This document shows positions 1-8,730 of a stretch of 64,000 nucleotides of DNA, one piece after another. A model generated the notes under the pieces. The model worked only from the letters and a program-made list of their open reading frames with translations. It had not been told where the DNA came from and did no database searches. The stretch lies in contig NZ_JABBGE010000014.1 in NCBI RefSeq assembly GCF_012927245.1, forward strand, positions 1 through 64,000, read 5' to 3'. A program made the position numbers and the translations under genes. This stretch comes from Streptomyces sp. R302 (GTDB lineage Bacteria; Actinomycetota; Actinomycetes; Streptomycetales; Streptomycetaceae). How positions within the stretch are numbered: position 1 is the stretch's first letter; every line of letters starts with the position of its first letter.

Positions 1-115
1 GAGCGTCCCGGTCCGGATCGGCGTAGACGGCTACGCTCGCGATCCCGGCATCCCGGCAGGCACGGGCGACACGAACAGCGATTTCGCCACGGTTGGCGAT
101 GAGCACCTTGCGCAC
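1..115 (-). CDS. Acetyl/propionyl-CoA carboxylase alpha (biotin carboxylase) subunit, N-terminus only
   Basis: The gene runs off the left edge; only about 38 N-terminal residues are visible. They begin MRKVLIANRGEIAVRVARAC, the standard start of the biotin carboxylase domain of actinobacterial AccA-type subunits, which carboxylate biotin with ATP and bicarbonate and feed malonyl- or methylmalonyl-CoA synthesis. The GTG start at 115 has a GGGAG ribosome site 6-7 bases upstream. It points left, so everything after the first ATP-grasp strand is outside the window. Its closeness to a SAM-cycle operon and a γ-butyrolactone locus recalls JadJ-type carboxylases of aromatic polyketide clusters, but this is inference; a housekeeping accA is equally possible. 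Confidence 0.9.
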   Translation of the reverse strand, partial: MRKVLIANRGEIAVRVARACRDAGIASVAVYADPDRDA

Positions 116-267
116 GATGGCTCCCTCACTCTCTTAGAGCCACAAGCCTCCTAGGAGCCCCATATCCGCTTCAATGGACCGCCCTCCAGAAATGGGACCG
201 GATCGGCAAGAGAGCGCAACACTTCCCCACCGAGGACAGGGGAACGTCAAATTCTCGTCAAACGCGG

Positions 268-316
268 AAAAAGAATCCGCGCAGGCCGAATTCCTCGCGG
301 AAGCCGGCCTGCGCGG
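268..316 (-). terminator. Rho-independent terminator after ahcY
   Basis: Read on the minus strand, a 12-bp perfect GC stem (305-316 pairing with 277-288) is followed by ATTCTTTTT, a clear U-tract. It lies 19 bp past the ahcY stop and closes the metK-ahcY operon. The remainder of 116-267 should hold the promoter of the leftward carboxylase gene; I see no clear box there. Confidence 0.8.
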
Positions 317-334
317 ACGGGGGGCGGTGCGCAC

Positions 335-1744
335 TCAGTAGCGGTAGTGGTCCGGCTTGTACGGGCCCTCGACCTTCACGCCGATGTACGCGGCCTGCTC
401 GGGGCGGAGGGTCGTCAGCTTCACGCCGAGCGCGTCCAGGTGGAGGCGGGCGACCTTCTCGTCCAGGTGCTTCGGCAGCGTGTACACGTCCGTCGGGTAC
501 TGCTCCGGCTTCGTGAACAGCTCGATCTGGGCCAGCGTCTGGTCCGCGAACGAGTTCGACATCACGAACGACGGGTGACCCGTCGCGTTGCCCAGGTTCA
601 GCAGACGGCCCTCGGACAGGACGATGACGACCTTGCCGCCCTCGAACGTCCACGTGTGGACCTGCGGCTTCACCTCGTCCTTCACGATCCCCGGGATCCG
701 CGCCAGACCGGCCATGTCGATCTCGTTGTCGAAGTGACCGATGTTGCCCACGATCGCCTGGTGCTTCATCCGGGCGATGTCGGACGCCATGATGATGTCC
801 TTGTTGCCCGTCGTCGTGATGAAGATGTCCGCCGTCTCCACCACGTCCTCCAGGGTGGCGACCTGGTACCCGTCCATCGCCGCCTGCAGCGCGCAGATCG
901 GGTCGATCTCCGTCACGATCACACGCGCGCCCTGACCACGCAGCGACTCGGCGCAGCCCTTGCCGACGTCGCCGTAACCGCACACGACGGCCGTCTTGCC
1001 GCCGATGAGGACGTCCGTCGCACGGTTGATGCCGTCGATCAGCGAGTGACGGCAGCCGTACTTGTTGTCGAACTTCGACTTCGTCACGGCGTCGTTCACA
1101 TTGATCGCCGGGAAGAGCAGGGCGCCGTCCCGGTGCATCTCGTACAGGCGGTGGACCCCGGTGGTGGTCTCCTCCGTGACACCCCGGATGCCGGCGGCGA
1201 GCGCCGGCCAGTCCAGCGGGCTGTTCTCCAACAGGGCGCGGACGACGGCGAGTTCCTCGTTCTCCGCCTCCGGAAGCGCCCCGGTCTTGCGGTACTCGAC
1301 GCCCTTGTGGACGAGGAGGGTGGCGTCACCGCCGTCGTCGAGGATCATGTTCGGGCCGTCGCCGGCGGGCCAGGTGAGGGCCTGCTCGGTGCACCACCAG
1401 TACTCCTCCAGGGTCTCGCCCTTCCAGGCGAAGACCGGGATCCCGGCGGCGGCGATCGCGGCGGCCGCGTGGTCCTGGGTGGAGTAGATGTTGCAGGACA
1501 CCCAGCGGACCTGGGCGCCGAGGGCGACGAGCGTCTCGATGAGGACGGCGGTCTGCACGGTCATGTGCAGGGAGCCGGTGATGCGGGCGCCCGCCAGCGG
1601 CTGGGACTCCGCGTACTCGCGGCGGATCGCCATCAGGCCGGGCATCTCGTGCTCGGCGAGGGTGATCTCCTTGCGGCCGAAGGCGGCCAGGGACAGGTCG
1701 GCGACCTTGAAGTCGGTGAAATCAGCGGGCGGCTGCGAGGACAT
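335..1744 (-). CDS. ahcY: Adenosylhomocysteinase (S-adenosyl-L-homocysteine hydrolase)
   Basis: AhcY hydrolyses S-adenosylhomocysteine to homocysteine and adenosine in the cytoplasm, removing the inhibitor of methyltransferases. The 469-residue product shows the N-terminal substrate domain, the NAD-binding motif GYGDVGKG near residue 250 and the typical C-terminus ending KPDHYRY. The length fits the long class that carries an insert. I choose ATG 1744 (MSSQ) because AAGGAG lies 8 bases upstream; an upstream in-frame ATG at 1771 would lie inside metF without a good site. The first 23 bases overlap the end of metF, so the gene is probably translationally coupled as the last gene of the SAM-cycle operon, and a terminator follows. 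Identification is firm. Confidence 0.97.
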   Translation of the reverse strand: MSSQPPADFTDFKVADLSLAAFGRKEITLAEHEMPGLMAIRREYAESQPLAGARITGSLHMTVQTAVLIETLVALGAQVRWVSCNIYSTQDHAAAAIAAAGIPVFAWKGETLEEYWWCTEQALTWPAGDGPNMILDDGGDATLLVHKGVEYRKTGALPEAENEELAVVRALLENSPLDWPALAAGIRGVTEETTTGVHRLYEMHRDGALLFPAINVNDAVTKSKFDNKYGCRHSLIDGINRATDVLIGGKTAVVCGYGDVGKGCAESLRGQGARVIVTEIDPICALQAAMDGYQVATLEDVVETADIFITTTGNKDIIMASDIARMKHQAIVGNIGHFDNEIDMAGLARIPGIVKDEVKPQVHTWTFEGGKVVIVLSEGRLLNLGNATGHPSFVMSNSFADQTLAQIELFTKPEQYPTDVYTLPKHLDEKVARLHLDALGVKLTTLRPEQAAYIGVKVEGPYKPDHYRY

Positions 1745-2663
1745 GCGATGTGCTCCTTGGTTGCGTTGCACGGGAGTTCAGGACGTTGCGGTGGATCTCA
1801 AGCGTCGCCGTCGACTTGTTGAGCGTGATGTAGTGCAGGCCCGGAGCGCCCTCCCCGAGGAGGCGCTCGGCCATCGCGGTGGCGTGCTCGACGCCGATGC
1901 GGTGAGCGCGCGCCGGGTCGTCCTTGGCGGCCTCCAGGCGGTGCGCCAGGTCCTCGGGGAAGGCGGCGCCGCTGAGTTCGGCGAAGCGGCGGATCTGCCG
2001 GACGTCGGTGGCCGGCATGATCTCGGGGATGATCGGGGTGTCGCAGCCGGCGGCGGCGACCCGGTCGCGCAGCCGCAGGTAGTCCTCCGGGTCGAAGAAC
2101 ATCTGGGTGATCGCGTAGTCGGCGCCCGCCCCGCACTTGGCGACGAAGTGGCGGATCTCGCTCTCCCAGTCGGCCGAGCGCGGATGGCGCTCGGGGAAGG
2201 CGGCGACGCCGATCCTGAAGTCGCCGAGCGAGCGGACGAGTTCGACCAGCTCATGGGCGTAGGTGAAGCCCTCGGGGTGCGGGGTCCAGGGGCCCATGGG
2301 GTCGCCTGGCGGGTCCCCGCGCAGGACGAGCACGTCCCGGACGCCGGCGTCGGCGTACTGCCCGATGATGTGCCGGAGTTCGGCGACGGAGTGGCCGACG
2401 GCGGTGAGGTGGGCGACGGGCCGGAGCGTGGTCTCGGCGGCGATCCGCTTCGTGACCTCGACCGTCCGCTCCCGGGAGGAGCCGCCGGCGCCGTACGTCA
2501 CGGAGACGAAGTCCGGCCCGAGCGCCTCCACGCGCCGGATCGCGTCCCACAGCGTCCTCTCCCCTTTGTCGGTCTTCGGCGGGAAGAACTCGAAGGAGAA
2601 GGTGGGTGTCGGATTCACAGGCGTCGGGTTCACAGACGCCGGGTTCACAGACGTCGGGTTCAC
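1722..2663 (-). CDS. metF: Methylenetetrahydrofolate reductase
   Basis: MetF reduces 5,10-methylene-THF to 5-methyl-THF with FAD, supplying the methyl group used by the adjacent MetH. The 313-residue product has the family start TFSFEFFPPK with the catalytic Glu, YGAGGSS, the LRGDPP loop near residue 120 and the QMFFDPE segment. No ATG is near the N-terminus. The first GTG, at 2663, overlaps the metH stop as GTGA and has GGGAGG 9 bases upstream, so that is my start. The first 20 codons are four copies of a 15-bp repeat, each beginning with GTG, giving an N-terminal (V/M)NPxx repeat that is not part of the enzyme fold. The 3' end overlaps ahcY by 23 bp. A start at a later GTG cannot be excluded. 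Confidence 0.95.
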   Translation of the reverse strand: MNPTSVNPASVNPTPVNPTPTFSFEFFPPKTDKGERTLWDAIRRVEALGPDFVSVTYGAGGSSRERTVEVTKRIAAETTLRPVAHLTAVGHSVAELRHIIGQYADAGVRDVLVLRGDPPGDPMGPWTPHPEGFTYAHELVELVRSLGDFRIGVAAFPERHPRSADWESEIRHFVAKCGAGADYAITQMFFDPEDYLRLRDRVAAAGCDTPIIPEIMPATDVRQIRRFAELSGAAFPEDLAHRLEAAKDDPARAHRIGVEHATAMAERLLGEGAPGLHYITLNKSTATLEIHRNVLNSRATQPRSTSHVLAAAR

Positions 2664-2670
2664 AGGCGTC
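2611..2670 (-). repeat. Four tandem 15-bp repeats at the metF start
   Basis: Four contiguous 15-bp units at 2611-2625, 2626-2640, 2641-2655 and 2656-2670 differ at only a few positions. On the coding strand each holds GTGAAYCCG and so an in-frame GTG. They encode the first pentapeptides of MetF, and the last unit overlaps the metH stop codon. Copy number could change by slippage without changing the reading frame. Confidence 0.9.
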
Positions 2671-5600
2671 GGCCTCCCGCGTTGAAGTAGCTGGCCTCCG
2701 GGTGGTGGACGACGATCGCGTCCGTCGACTGCTCGGGATGGAGCTGGTACTCCTCCGACAGCTCGACCCCGATCCGCTCCGGCCGGAGCAGGCCGGCGAT
2801 CTTCGCCCGGTCCTCCAGGTCGGGGCAGGCCGGGTAGCCGAGGGAGTAGCGGCAGCCCTGGTACTCGGTGCGGAGCATGCCGGCGAGACCCGCCGGGTCC
2901 GCGCCGCCGATGCCCCACTCGCGCCGCACCCGCGCGTGCCAGTACTCGGCCAGCGCCTCCGCCAACTGCACGGAGAGGCCGTGGAGTTCGAGGTAGTCGC
3001 GGTAGGCGTCGGCGGCGAAGAGCCGGGCGGTCTCCTCGCCGATCCGGGGACCGACCGTGACCACCTGGAGGGCGACGGCGTCGGTCTCGCCGGTCTCCTC
3101 CGCCCGGTGGAAGTCGGCGAGGCAGAGCCGACGGCCGCGCTCCTGCCGGGGGAAGGTGAAGCGGGTCCGCTCGCTCCCGTGCTCGTCCAGGACGATCAGG
3201 TCCTCGCCCTTGGACACGCAGGGGAACCAGCCGTAGACCACGGCCGCCTCCACCAGGCCCTCCCGCTCGACCCGGTCGAGCAGCGCCCGCAGCCGCGGCC
3301 GCCCCTCGGACTCGATCGACGCGGGGTCCTTCAGCCCCCACTGCCCCTTGAACAGCGCGCCCTCGTCGAGCCAGGAGGCGTAGTCCTTGAGCGGGATGCC
3401 CTGGACGACCCGGGTGCCCCAGAACGGCGGGGCGGGGACGGGGTTGTCGGTGGCCACGTCGGAGCGGCCGCCGGGCTCGGGCTCCCGCACCTCCAGGACC
3501 ACCTCCCGCTTCGGCACCCGCCGCTGCTTCAGCTCGGGGAGTACGGCTCCGGGAACGCCCCGCTTGACGGCGACGAGGGCGTCCATGAGGCGCAGGCCCT
3601 CGAAGGCGTCGCGGGCGTAGCGGACCTCGCCCTGGTAGATCTCATGGAGGTCCTGCTCCACATATGCCCTGGTCAGGGCGGCGCCGCCGAGGATGACGGG
3701 GTACTTCTCCGCCAGCCCCCGGGCGTTCAGCTCCTCCAGGTTCTCCTTCATGATCACGGTGGACTTCACGAGGAGCCCCGACATGCCGATGACGTCGGCC
3801 TTGTGCTCCTCTGCCGCCTCCAGGATCGCGGAGACCGGCTGCTTGATGCCGATGTTGACGACGTCGTAGCCGTTGTTGGAGAGGATGATGTCGACGAGGT
3901 TCTTGCCGATGTCGTGGACGTCGCCGCGCACGGTGGCGAGCACGATCGTGCCCTTGCCGTCCGCGTCGGACTTCTCCATGTGCGGCTCCAGGTGGGCCAC
4001 CGCCGTCTTCATCACCTCGGCCGACTGGAGCACGAACGGCAGCTGCATCTTGCCCGCGCCGAACAGTTCGCCGACCGTCTTCATCCCGTCGAGCAGCACC
4101 TCGTTGACGATCTCCAGCGCCGGCCGCACGCCGAGCGCCTCGTCGAGGTCGGCCTCCAGGCCGTTCTTCTCGCCGTCGATGATCCGCCGCTTGAGCCGCT
4201 CCTCCAGCGGCAGCGCCGCCAGCTCCTCCGCCTTGCCCGCCTTCAGGGACTTGGCCGTGGCACCCTCGAAGAGCGCCATCAGCTTCTGCAGCGGGTCGTA
4301 ACCCTCGGCACGCCGGTCGTAGATCAGATCCAGCGCGGTGGTGACCTGCTCCTCGTCGAAACGGGCGATCGGCAGGATCTTCGAGGCGTGCACGATCGCC
4401 GAGTCCAGACCCGCCTTCACACACTCGTCGAGGAAGACCGAGTTCAGCAGGATCCGCGCGGCCGGATTGAGACCGAAGGAGATGTTCGACAGACCGAGCG
4501 TCGTCTGCACCTCCGGGTGGCGCCGCTTCAGCTCTCGGATCGCCTCGATCGTCGCGACACCGTCGCCCCGTGACTCCTCCTGGCCGGTACAGATGGTGAA
4601 GGTCAGGGTGTCGATGAGGAGATCCGACTCGTGGAACCCCCACTTCTCCGTCAGGTCGGCGATGATTCGCTCGGCGATCTCCACCTTCTTCTCGACGGTA
4701 CGGGCCTGGCCCTCCTCGTCGATGGTGAGGGCGATCAGCGCCGCGCCGTGCTCCTGGGCGAGCCGGGTGACCTGCACGAAGCGGGACTCGGGGCCGTCGC
4801 CGTCCTCGTAGTTGACGGAGTTGATGACCGCACGGCCACCGAGCTTCTCCAGACCCGCCCGCAGCACCGGCACTTCGGTGGAGTCGAGCACGATCGGGAG
4901 GGTCGAGGCGGTCGCGAACCGGCCCGCCAGCTCCTCCATGTCGGCGACGCCGTCACGGCCGACGTAGTCCACGCACAGATCGAGCATGTGCGCGCCCTCG
5001 CGGATCTGGTCCCGGGCCATCTCCACGCAGTCGTCCCACCGGCCCTCCAGCATGGCCTCGCGGAACTTCTTCGACCCGTTGGCGTTCGTCCGCTCGCCGA
5101 TGGCGAGGTACGAGGTGTCCTGCCGGAACGGGACATGGCTGTACAGGGACGCCGCGCCCGGTTCCGGCCGGGGCTCCCGTGCCGCGGGCTCCCTCCCCCG
5201 TACGCGCTCCACGATCGCCCGCAGGTGATCCGGAGTCGTACCGCAGCAGCCGCCCACCAGCGAGAGGCCGTACTCGCGCACGAACTGCTCCTGCGCGTCG
5301 GCCAGTTCGACCGGGCCCAGCGGGTAGTGGGCGCCCTCGGAGGTCAGTACCGGCAGCCCCGCGTTCGGCATCACCGACAGCGGGATCCGGGAGTGCCGGG
5401 ACAGGTAGCGCAGGTGCTCGGCCATCTCGGCCGGGCCGGTGGCGCAGTTCAGGCCGATCATGTCGATGCCCAGCGGCTCCAGGGCCGTCAGGGCCGCCCC
5501 GATCTCGGAGCCGAGGAGCATGGTGCCGGTGGCCTCCACCGTGACCGAGACGATCAGCGGCACGTCGGCGCCGAGCGCCGCCAGGGCGCGGCGGGCGCCG

Positions 5601-6127
5601 ATGACGGACGCCTTCGTCTGGAGCAGGTCCTGCGTGGTCTCGACGATCAGCGCGTCGGCGCCGCCGGTGAGGAGGCCCTCGGCGTTCTGCTGGTAGGCGT
5701 CGCGCAGCACCGTGTACGGGGCGTGCCCGAGGGTCGGCAACTTGGTGCCGGGACCGATGGAGCCCAGGACCCAGCGCTGCCGGCCGTCGACGGCCGTGAA
5801 CTCGTCCGCGACCTCACGGGCGACCCGGGCCCCGGCCACCGACAGCTCGTGGACGCGGTGGGCGATGTCGTACTCCCCCAGCGCCGCGTGATTGGCACCG
5901 AAGGTGTTCGTCTCCACGCAGTCGACACCCGCGGCGAAGTACTCACGGTGCACCGAGGCCACGATGTCCGGCCGCGTGAGATTGAGGACCTCGTTGCAGC
6001 CTTCGAGGTTCTCGAAATCCTGGAGGCTGGGTTCCTGGGCCTGGAGCATCGTGCCCATGGCGCCGTCGGCGACGACGACCCGCTCGGCGAGTGCCTCGCG
6101 GAGGGCGGTCGCGCGGCTCGCGGTCAT
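2660..6127 (-). CDS. metH: Cobalamin-dependent methionine synthase
   Basis: MetH moves the methyl group of 5-methyl-THF to homocysteine through methylcobalamin. All modules are visible in the 1155-residue product: homocysteine-binding domain with the zinc GGCCGTTP motif near 300, pterin-binding domain from about 340, B12 cap from about 620, B12 domain with GDVHDIGKN near 740 holding the cobalt-ligating His, and an activation domain carrying a RPGYPACPD-like segment (SLGYPACPD) near the end. The start ATG 6127 overlaps the adoK stop as ATGA, and the stop overlaps the metF GTG, so three genes are translationally linked. I see no cobalamin riboswitch directly upstream; any control would have to act at the head of the operon. 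Confidence 0.97.
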   Translation of the reverse strand: MTASRATALREALAERVVVADGAMGTMLQAQEPSLQDFENLEGCNEVLNLTRPDIVASVHREYFAAGVDCVETNTFGANHAALGEYDIAHRVHELSVAGARVAREVADEFTAVDGRQRWVLGSIGPGTKLPTLGHAPYTVLRDAYQQNAEGLLTGGADALIVETTQDLLQTKASVIGARRALAALGADVPLIVSVTVEATGTMLLGSEIGAALTALEPLGIDMIGLNCATGPAEMAEHLRYLSRHSRIPLSVMPNAGLPVLTSEGAHYPLGPVELADAQEQFVREYGLSLVGGCCGTTPDHLRAIVERVRGREPAAREPRPEPGAASLYSHVPFRQDTSYLAIGERTNANGSKKFREAMLEGRWDDCVEMARDQIREGAHMLDLCVDYVGRDGVADMEELAGRFATASTLPIVLDSTEVPVLRAGLEKLGGRAVINSVNYEDGDGPESRFVQVTRLAQEHGAALIALTIDEEGQARTVEKKVEIAERIIADLTEKWGFHESDLLIDTLTFTICTGQEESRGDGVATIEAIRELKRRHPEVQTTLGLSNISFGLNPAARILLNSVFLDECVKAGLDSAIVHASKILPIARFDEEQVTTALDLIYDRRAEGYDPLQKLMALFEGATAKSLKAGKAEELAALPLEERLKRRIIDGEKNGLEADLDEALGVRPALEIVNEVLLDGMKTVGELFGAGKMQLPFVLQSAEVMKTAVAHLEPHMEKSDADGKGTIVLATVRGDVHDIGKNLVDIILSNNGYDVVNIGIKQPVSAILEAAEEHKADVIGMSGLLVKSTVIMKENLEELNARGLAEKYPVILGGAALTRAYVEQDLHEIYQGEVRYARDAFEGLRLMDALVAVKRGVPGAVLPELKQRRVPKREVVLEVREPEPGGRSDVATDNPVPAPPFWGTRVVQGIPLKDYASWLDEGALFKGQWGLKDPASIESEGRPRLRALLDRVEREGLVEAAVVYGWFPCVSKGEDLIVLDEHGSERTRFTFPRQERGRRLCLADFHRAEETGETDAVALQVVTVGPRIGEETARLFAADAYRDYLELHGLSVQLAEALAEYWHARVRREWGIGGADPAGLAGMLRTEYQGCRYSLGYPACPDLEDRAKIAGLLRPERIGVELSEEYQLHPEQSTDAIVVHHPEASYFNAGGRRL

Positions 6128-7107
6128 GACCGCGCTCCCCACGACGGTTCGACCTCCCGCGCGGCCTCCTGGCCGTACGCGGCGGCGAACACCTCCGTCA
6201 GCCGGGCCGCGTCGGTCTCGTACGCCTGCGAGCCGACCGTCTCCAGGGCCGCGCCCGCCACCACGCAGCCCAGCCTGGCGGCCGTCCGTTCGGACAGGCC
6301 GCGGCTGAGCGCGGTGAGGAACCCGGCCCGGAAGGCGTCGCCCGCGCCGGTCGGATCCAGCGAACGCACCCCGGGGACGGCGGGCACGACGAGCGGCTCC
6401 TCGCCCCGGCGGTCGATGCGGACTCCGGCCGCTCCCAGCGTGGTCACCCAGGCGCCGACCTTGTCGAGCACGTCGTCCTCCGTACAGCCCAGGCGCTCCA
6501 GGACCAGGGCCTTCTCGTACTCGTTGGTGAACAGCCACTCGGCGCCCTCGACCAGGCGGCGCACCTCCTCGCCGTTCAGCCGGGCCAGCTGCTGCGAGGG
6601 GTCGGCGGCGAAGGGCACGCCGTGGTCCCGGCACTCCTGCGTGAAGCGCAGCATGGCCGCGGGCTCGTTCGGGCAGACGAGCACCAGGTCGGGGCGGGCG
6701 GGGCCGGACAGCATGCCGTCCAGGCCGGTGTCCGCGGCCTCGGCCATGGCGCCGGCGTAGAACGCCGCGATCTGGTTGCCGTCCTGGTCGGTGAGGCACA
6801 TGAACCGGGCGGTCTGCCGTGTCGTCGACACGTGGACCGCGCCGGTGTCGACACCGTGCCGCTTGAGCCAGAGCTCGTACTCGGCGAAGTCGTCGCCGAC
6901 CGAGCCGACGAGCTGGGGGGTGAGGCCGAGGCTGCCCAGCCCGAAGGCGATGTTGGCCGCCACTCCTCCCCGGCGTACTTCGAGGTCGTCGACGAGGAAG
7001 GACAGCGAGAGGTGGGCGAGCTGGTCGGGGACCAGCTGGTCCGCGAACCGGCCGGGGAACACCATGAGATGGTCTGTTGCGATGGATCCAGTCACCGCGA
7101 TGCGCAC
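6124..7107 (-). CDS. adoK: PfkB-family adenosine kinase
   Basis: The 327-residue protein is a ribokinase-family sugar/nucleoside kinase. It starts MRIAVTGSIATDHLM, has the substrate-site RRGGVAANIAFGLG segment near 46-60 and the catalytic anion-hole motif DPTGAGDAFRAGF near 255, and matches actinobacterial adenosine kinase in length. It would phosphorylate the adenosine released by AhcY to AMP, pulling the hydrolase forward. That fits its place between metK and metH. Start GTG 7107 has AGGAG 7 bases upstream; the stop overlaps metH as ATGA. The exact substrate is inferred from context and resemblance; another nucleoside or sugar is possible. Confidence 0.88.
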   Translation of the reverse strand: MRIAVTGSIATDHLMVFPGRFADQLVPDQLAHLSLSFLVDDLEVRRGGVAANIAFGLGSLGLTPQLVGSVGDDFAEYELWLKRHGVDTGAVHVSTTRQTARFMCLTDQDGNQIAAFYAGAMAEAADTGLDGMLSGPARPDLVLVCPNEPAAMLRFTQECRDHGVPFAADPSQQLARLNGEEVRRLVEGAEWLFTNEYEKALVLERLGCTEDDVLDKVGAWVTTLGAAGVRIDRRGEEPLVVPAVPGVRSLDPTGAGDAFRAGFLTALSRGLSERTAARLGCVVAGAALETVGSQAYETDAARLTEVFAAAYGQEAAREVEPSWGARS

Positions 7108-7155
7108 GTCGTCACTCCTGGGATAGGGGCTCTCAGGCCGTCAGGCACGTCACTG

Positions 7156-8379
7156 TCAAAGCCCTGCGGCGGCCTTCAGCTGCGCGGCCCGGTCGGTCCG
7201 CTCCCAGGTGAACCCGTCGTCGTCGCGGCCGAAGTGCCCGTACGCGGCGGTGGCGGCGTAGACGGGGCGCAGCAGGTCGAGGTCGCGGATGATGGCGGCC
7301 GGGCGCAGGTCGAAGACCTCGCCGATCGCCCGCTCCAGGTCCTTCTGGGGGACGGTGGCGGTGCCGAAGGTCTCCACGAAGAGGCCGACCGGCTCGGCCT
7401 TGCCGATCGCGTACGCGACCTGGACCTCGCAGCGCTCGGCGAGTCCGGCGGCGACGACGTTCTTGGCGACCCAGCGCATGGCGTAGGCGGCCGAACGGTC
7501 CACCTTCGACGGGTCCTTGCCGGAGAAGGCGCCGCCGCCGTGGCGGGCGTAGCCGCCGTACGTGTCGACGATGATCTTCCGTCCGGTGAGGCCGGCGTCG
7601 CCCATGGGGCCGCCGATCTCGAACTTTCCGGTGGGGTTCACCAGGAGGCGGTAGTCGTCGGTCGCCAGCTTGATGCCGTCGGCCGCGAGCTGCGCCAGCA
7701 CGTGCTCCACGACGTGGAGCCGGATGTCGGGGGCGAGGAGGGAGTCCAGGTCGATGCCCGGGGCGTGCTGGGAGGAGACGACGATGGTGTCCAGGCGGAC
7801 GGGCCGGTCGTCCTCGTACGCGATGGTGACCTGGGTCTTTCCGTCGGGGCGCAGGTAGGGGACGATCCCCTCCTTGCGGACCTCCGTGAGGCGGCGCGAC
7901 AGCCGGTGGGCCAGGTCGATCGGCAGCGGCATCAAGGAGGGGGTCTCGGCCGACGCGTAGCCGAACATCAGGCCCTGGTCGCCGGCGCCCTGCTTGTCCA
8001 GCTCGTCGCCCGCGTCCTTCCGGGAGGCGCCCTCGACGCGCTTCTCGTAGGCGGTGTCCACGCCCTGCGCGATGTCGGGCGACTGCTGGCCGATGGAGAC
8101 GGAGACGCCGCAGGACGCCCCGTCGAACCCCTTCGCGGAGGAGTCGTATCCGATGTCCAGGATCTTCTCGCGCACGAGGGTGGCGATGTCGGCGTACGCC
8201 GAGGTCGTCACCTCGCCCGCGACGTGCACCTGGCCGGTGGTGACCAGGGCCTCCACCGCGACACGGGAGTTCGGGTCCTGGGCGAGCAGCGCGTCGAGGA
8301 TGGTGTCGCTGATCTGGTCGGCGATCTTGTCCGGATGTCCCTCGGTGACGGACTCCGAGGTGAAAAGGCGTCGGGACAT
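7156..8379 (-). CDS. metK: S-adenosylmethionine synthetase
   Basis: MetK makes SAM from ATP and methionine. The 407-residue product shows TSESVTEGHPDKIADQISD at the N-terminus, the GAGDQGLMFGYA loop near 120, the GGGAFSGKDPSKVDRS signature near 265 and the usual C-terminus. Start ATG 8379 (MSRRLF) has AGGAG just upstream. It is the first gene of the SAM-cycle operon; 48 bp separate it from adoK. Its leader of about 180 bp contains a nested stem structure (8461-8517). Identification is firm. Whether the genome has a second metK elsewhere cannot be told here. Confidence 0.97.
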   Translation of the reverse strand: MSRRLFTSESVTEGHPDKIADQISDTILDALLAQDPNSRVAVEALVTTGQVHVAGEVTTSAYADIATLVREKILDIGYDSSAKGFDGASCGVSVSIGQQSPDIAQGVDTAYEKRVEGASRKDAGDELDKQGAGDQGLMFGYASAETPSLMPLPIDLAHRLSRRLTEVRKEGIVPYLRPDGKTQVTIAYEDDRPVRLDTIVVSSQHAPGIDLDSLLAPDIRLHVVEHVLAQLAADGIKLATDDYRLLVNPTGKFEIGGPMGDAGLTGRKIIVDTYGGYARHGGGAFSGKDPSKVDRSAAYAMRWVAKNVVAAGLAERCEVQVAYAIGKAEPVGLFVETFGTATVPQKDLERAIGEVFDLRPAAIIRDLDLLRPVYAATAAYGHFGRDDDGFTWERTDRAAQLKAAAGL

Positions 8380-8460
8380 GGCTCTCCTGAGTGACGAGGG
8401 CATGGGTGAGTCGGGGGACGGTGCGGTGAGCAGGGTCCGGCTCAAGCATGTGCGGGGAGT

Positions 8461-8517
8461 GCGGCCGGCCTCCAGACGATCCGTTGCAGGACTCTGTCGG
8501 GATCGGCAAGCGGCCGG
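8461..8517 (-). promoter_or_regulatory. Candidate structured RNA leader upstream of metK
   Basis: On the minus strand an outer 6-bp stem (8512-8517 with 8465-8470) and an inner 6-bp stem (8500-8505 with 8477-8482) are separated by a symmetrical 6+6 internal loop and capped by a 17-nt loop. It lies about 85-140 nt before the metK ATG. The purine-bearing internal loop and the position suggest a cis-regulatory RNA, but it fits no SAM or SAH riboswitch consensus that I can recall. It could also be chance pairing in GC-rich DNA. Confidence 0.35.
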
Positions 8518-8563
8518 TGGCACTTCCCGGTGCCGCCAAGTCGGGGTCAGATCTTTGCCAAGA

Positions 8564-8600
8564 GCTCCGGGTCCGGTGGCTGGTCCACCGGACCCGGAGC
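8564..8600 (-). terminator. Stem-loop terminator between afsA-like gene and metK
   Basis: A perfect 16-bp stem (8564-8579 with 8585-8600) has a 5-nt loop and no U-tract. It lies 131 bp beyond the afsA-like stop and upstream of the metK leader. It is most likely a factor-assisted terminator that insulates the two transcripts. The other bases of 8380-8730 hold the metK leader and no gene. Confidence 0.6.
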
Positions 8601-8730
8601 GTCGGTTCGCAGGCGGGGCGGTACGTCGTGGTGCCGGGGTTCGTCCGCCGGCGCCCTCACCCGAGTCGACGGCGTACTCGGCGACGGCGTACTCGGCGAC
8701 GGGTACGCGTGCTGCGGGGCGGACGACGGA

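Noticed and set aside
6128..6799. N-terminal extension of MetH to 1379 residues
   Set aside because: The extension is antisense-like GC reading through adoK in another frame; the true start ATG 6127 overlaps the adoK stop and begins the known domain.
8380..8563. SAM-I/IV, SAM-II, SAM-VI or SAH riboswitch before metK
   Set aside because: I compared the leader by eye with what I recall of these consensus sequences and found no match of conserved core bases; only an unclassified stem structure is reported.
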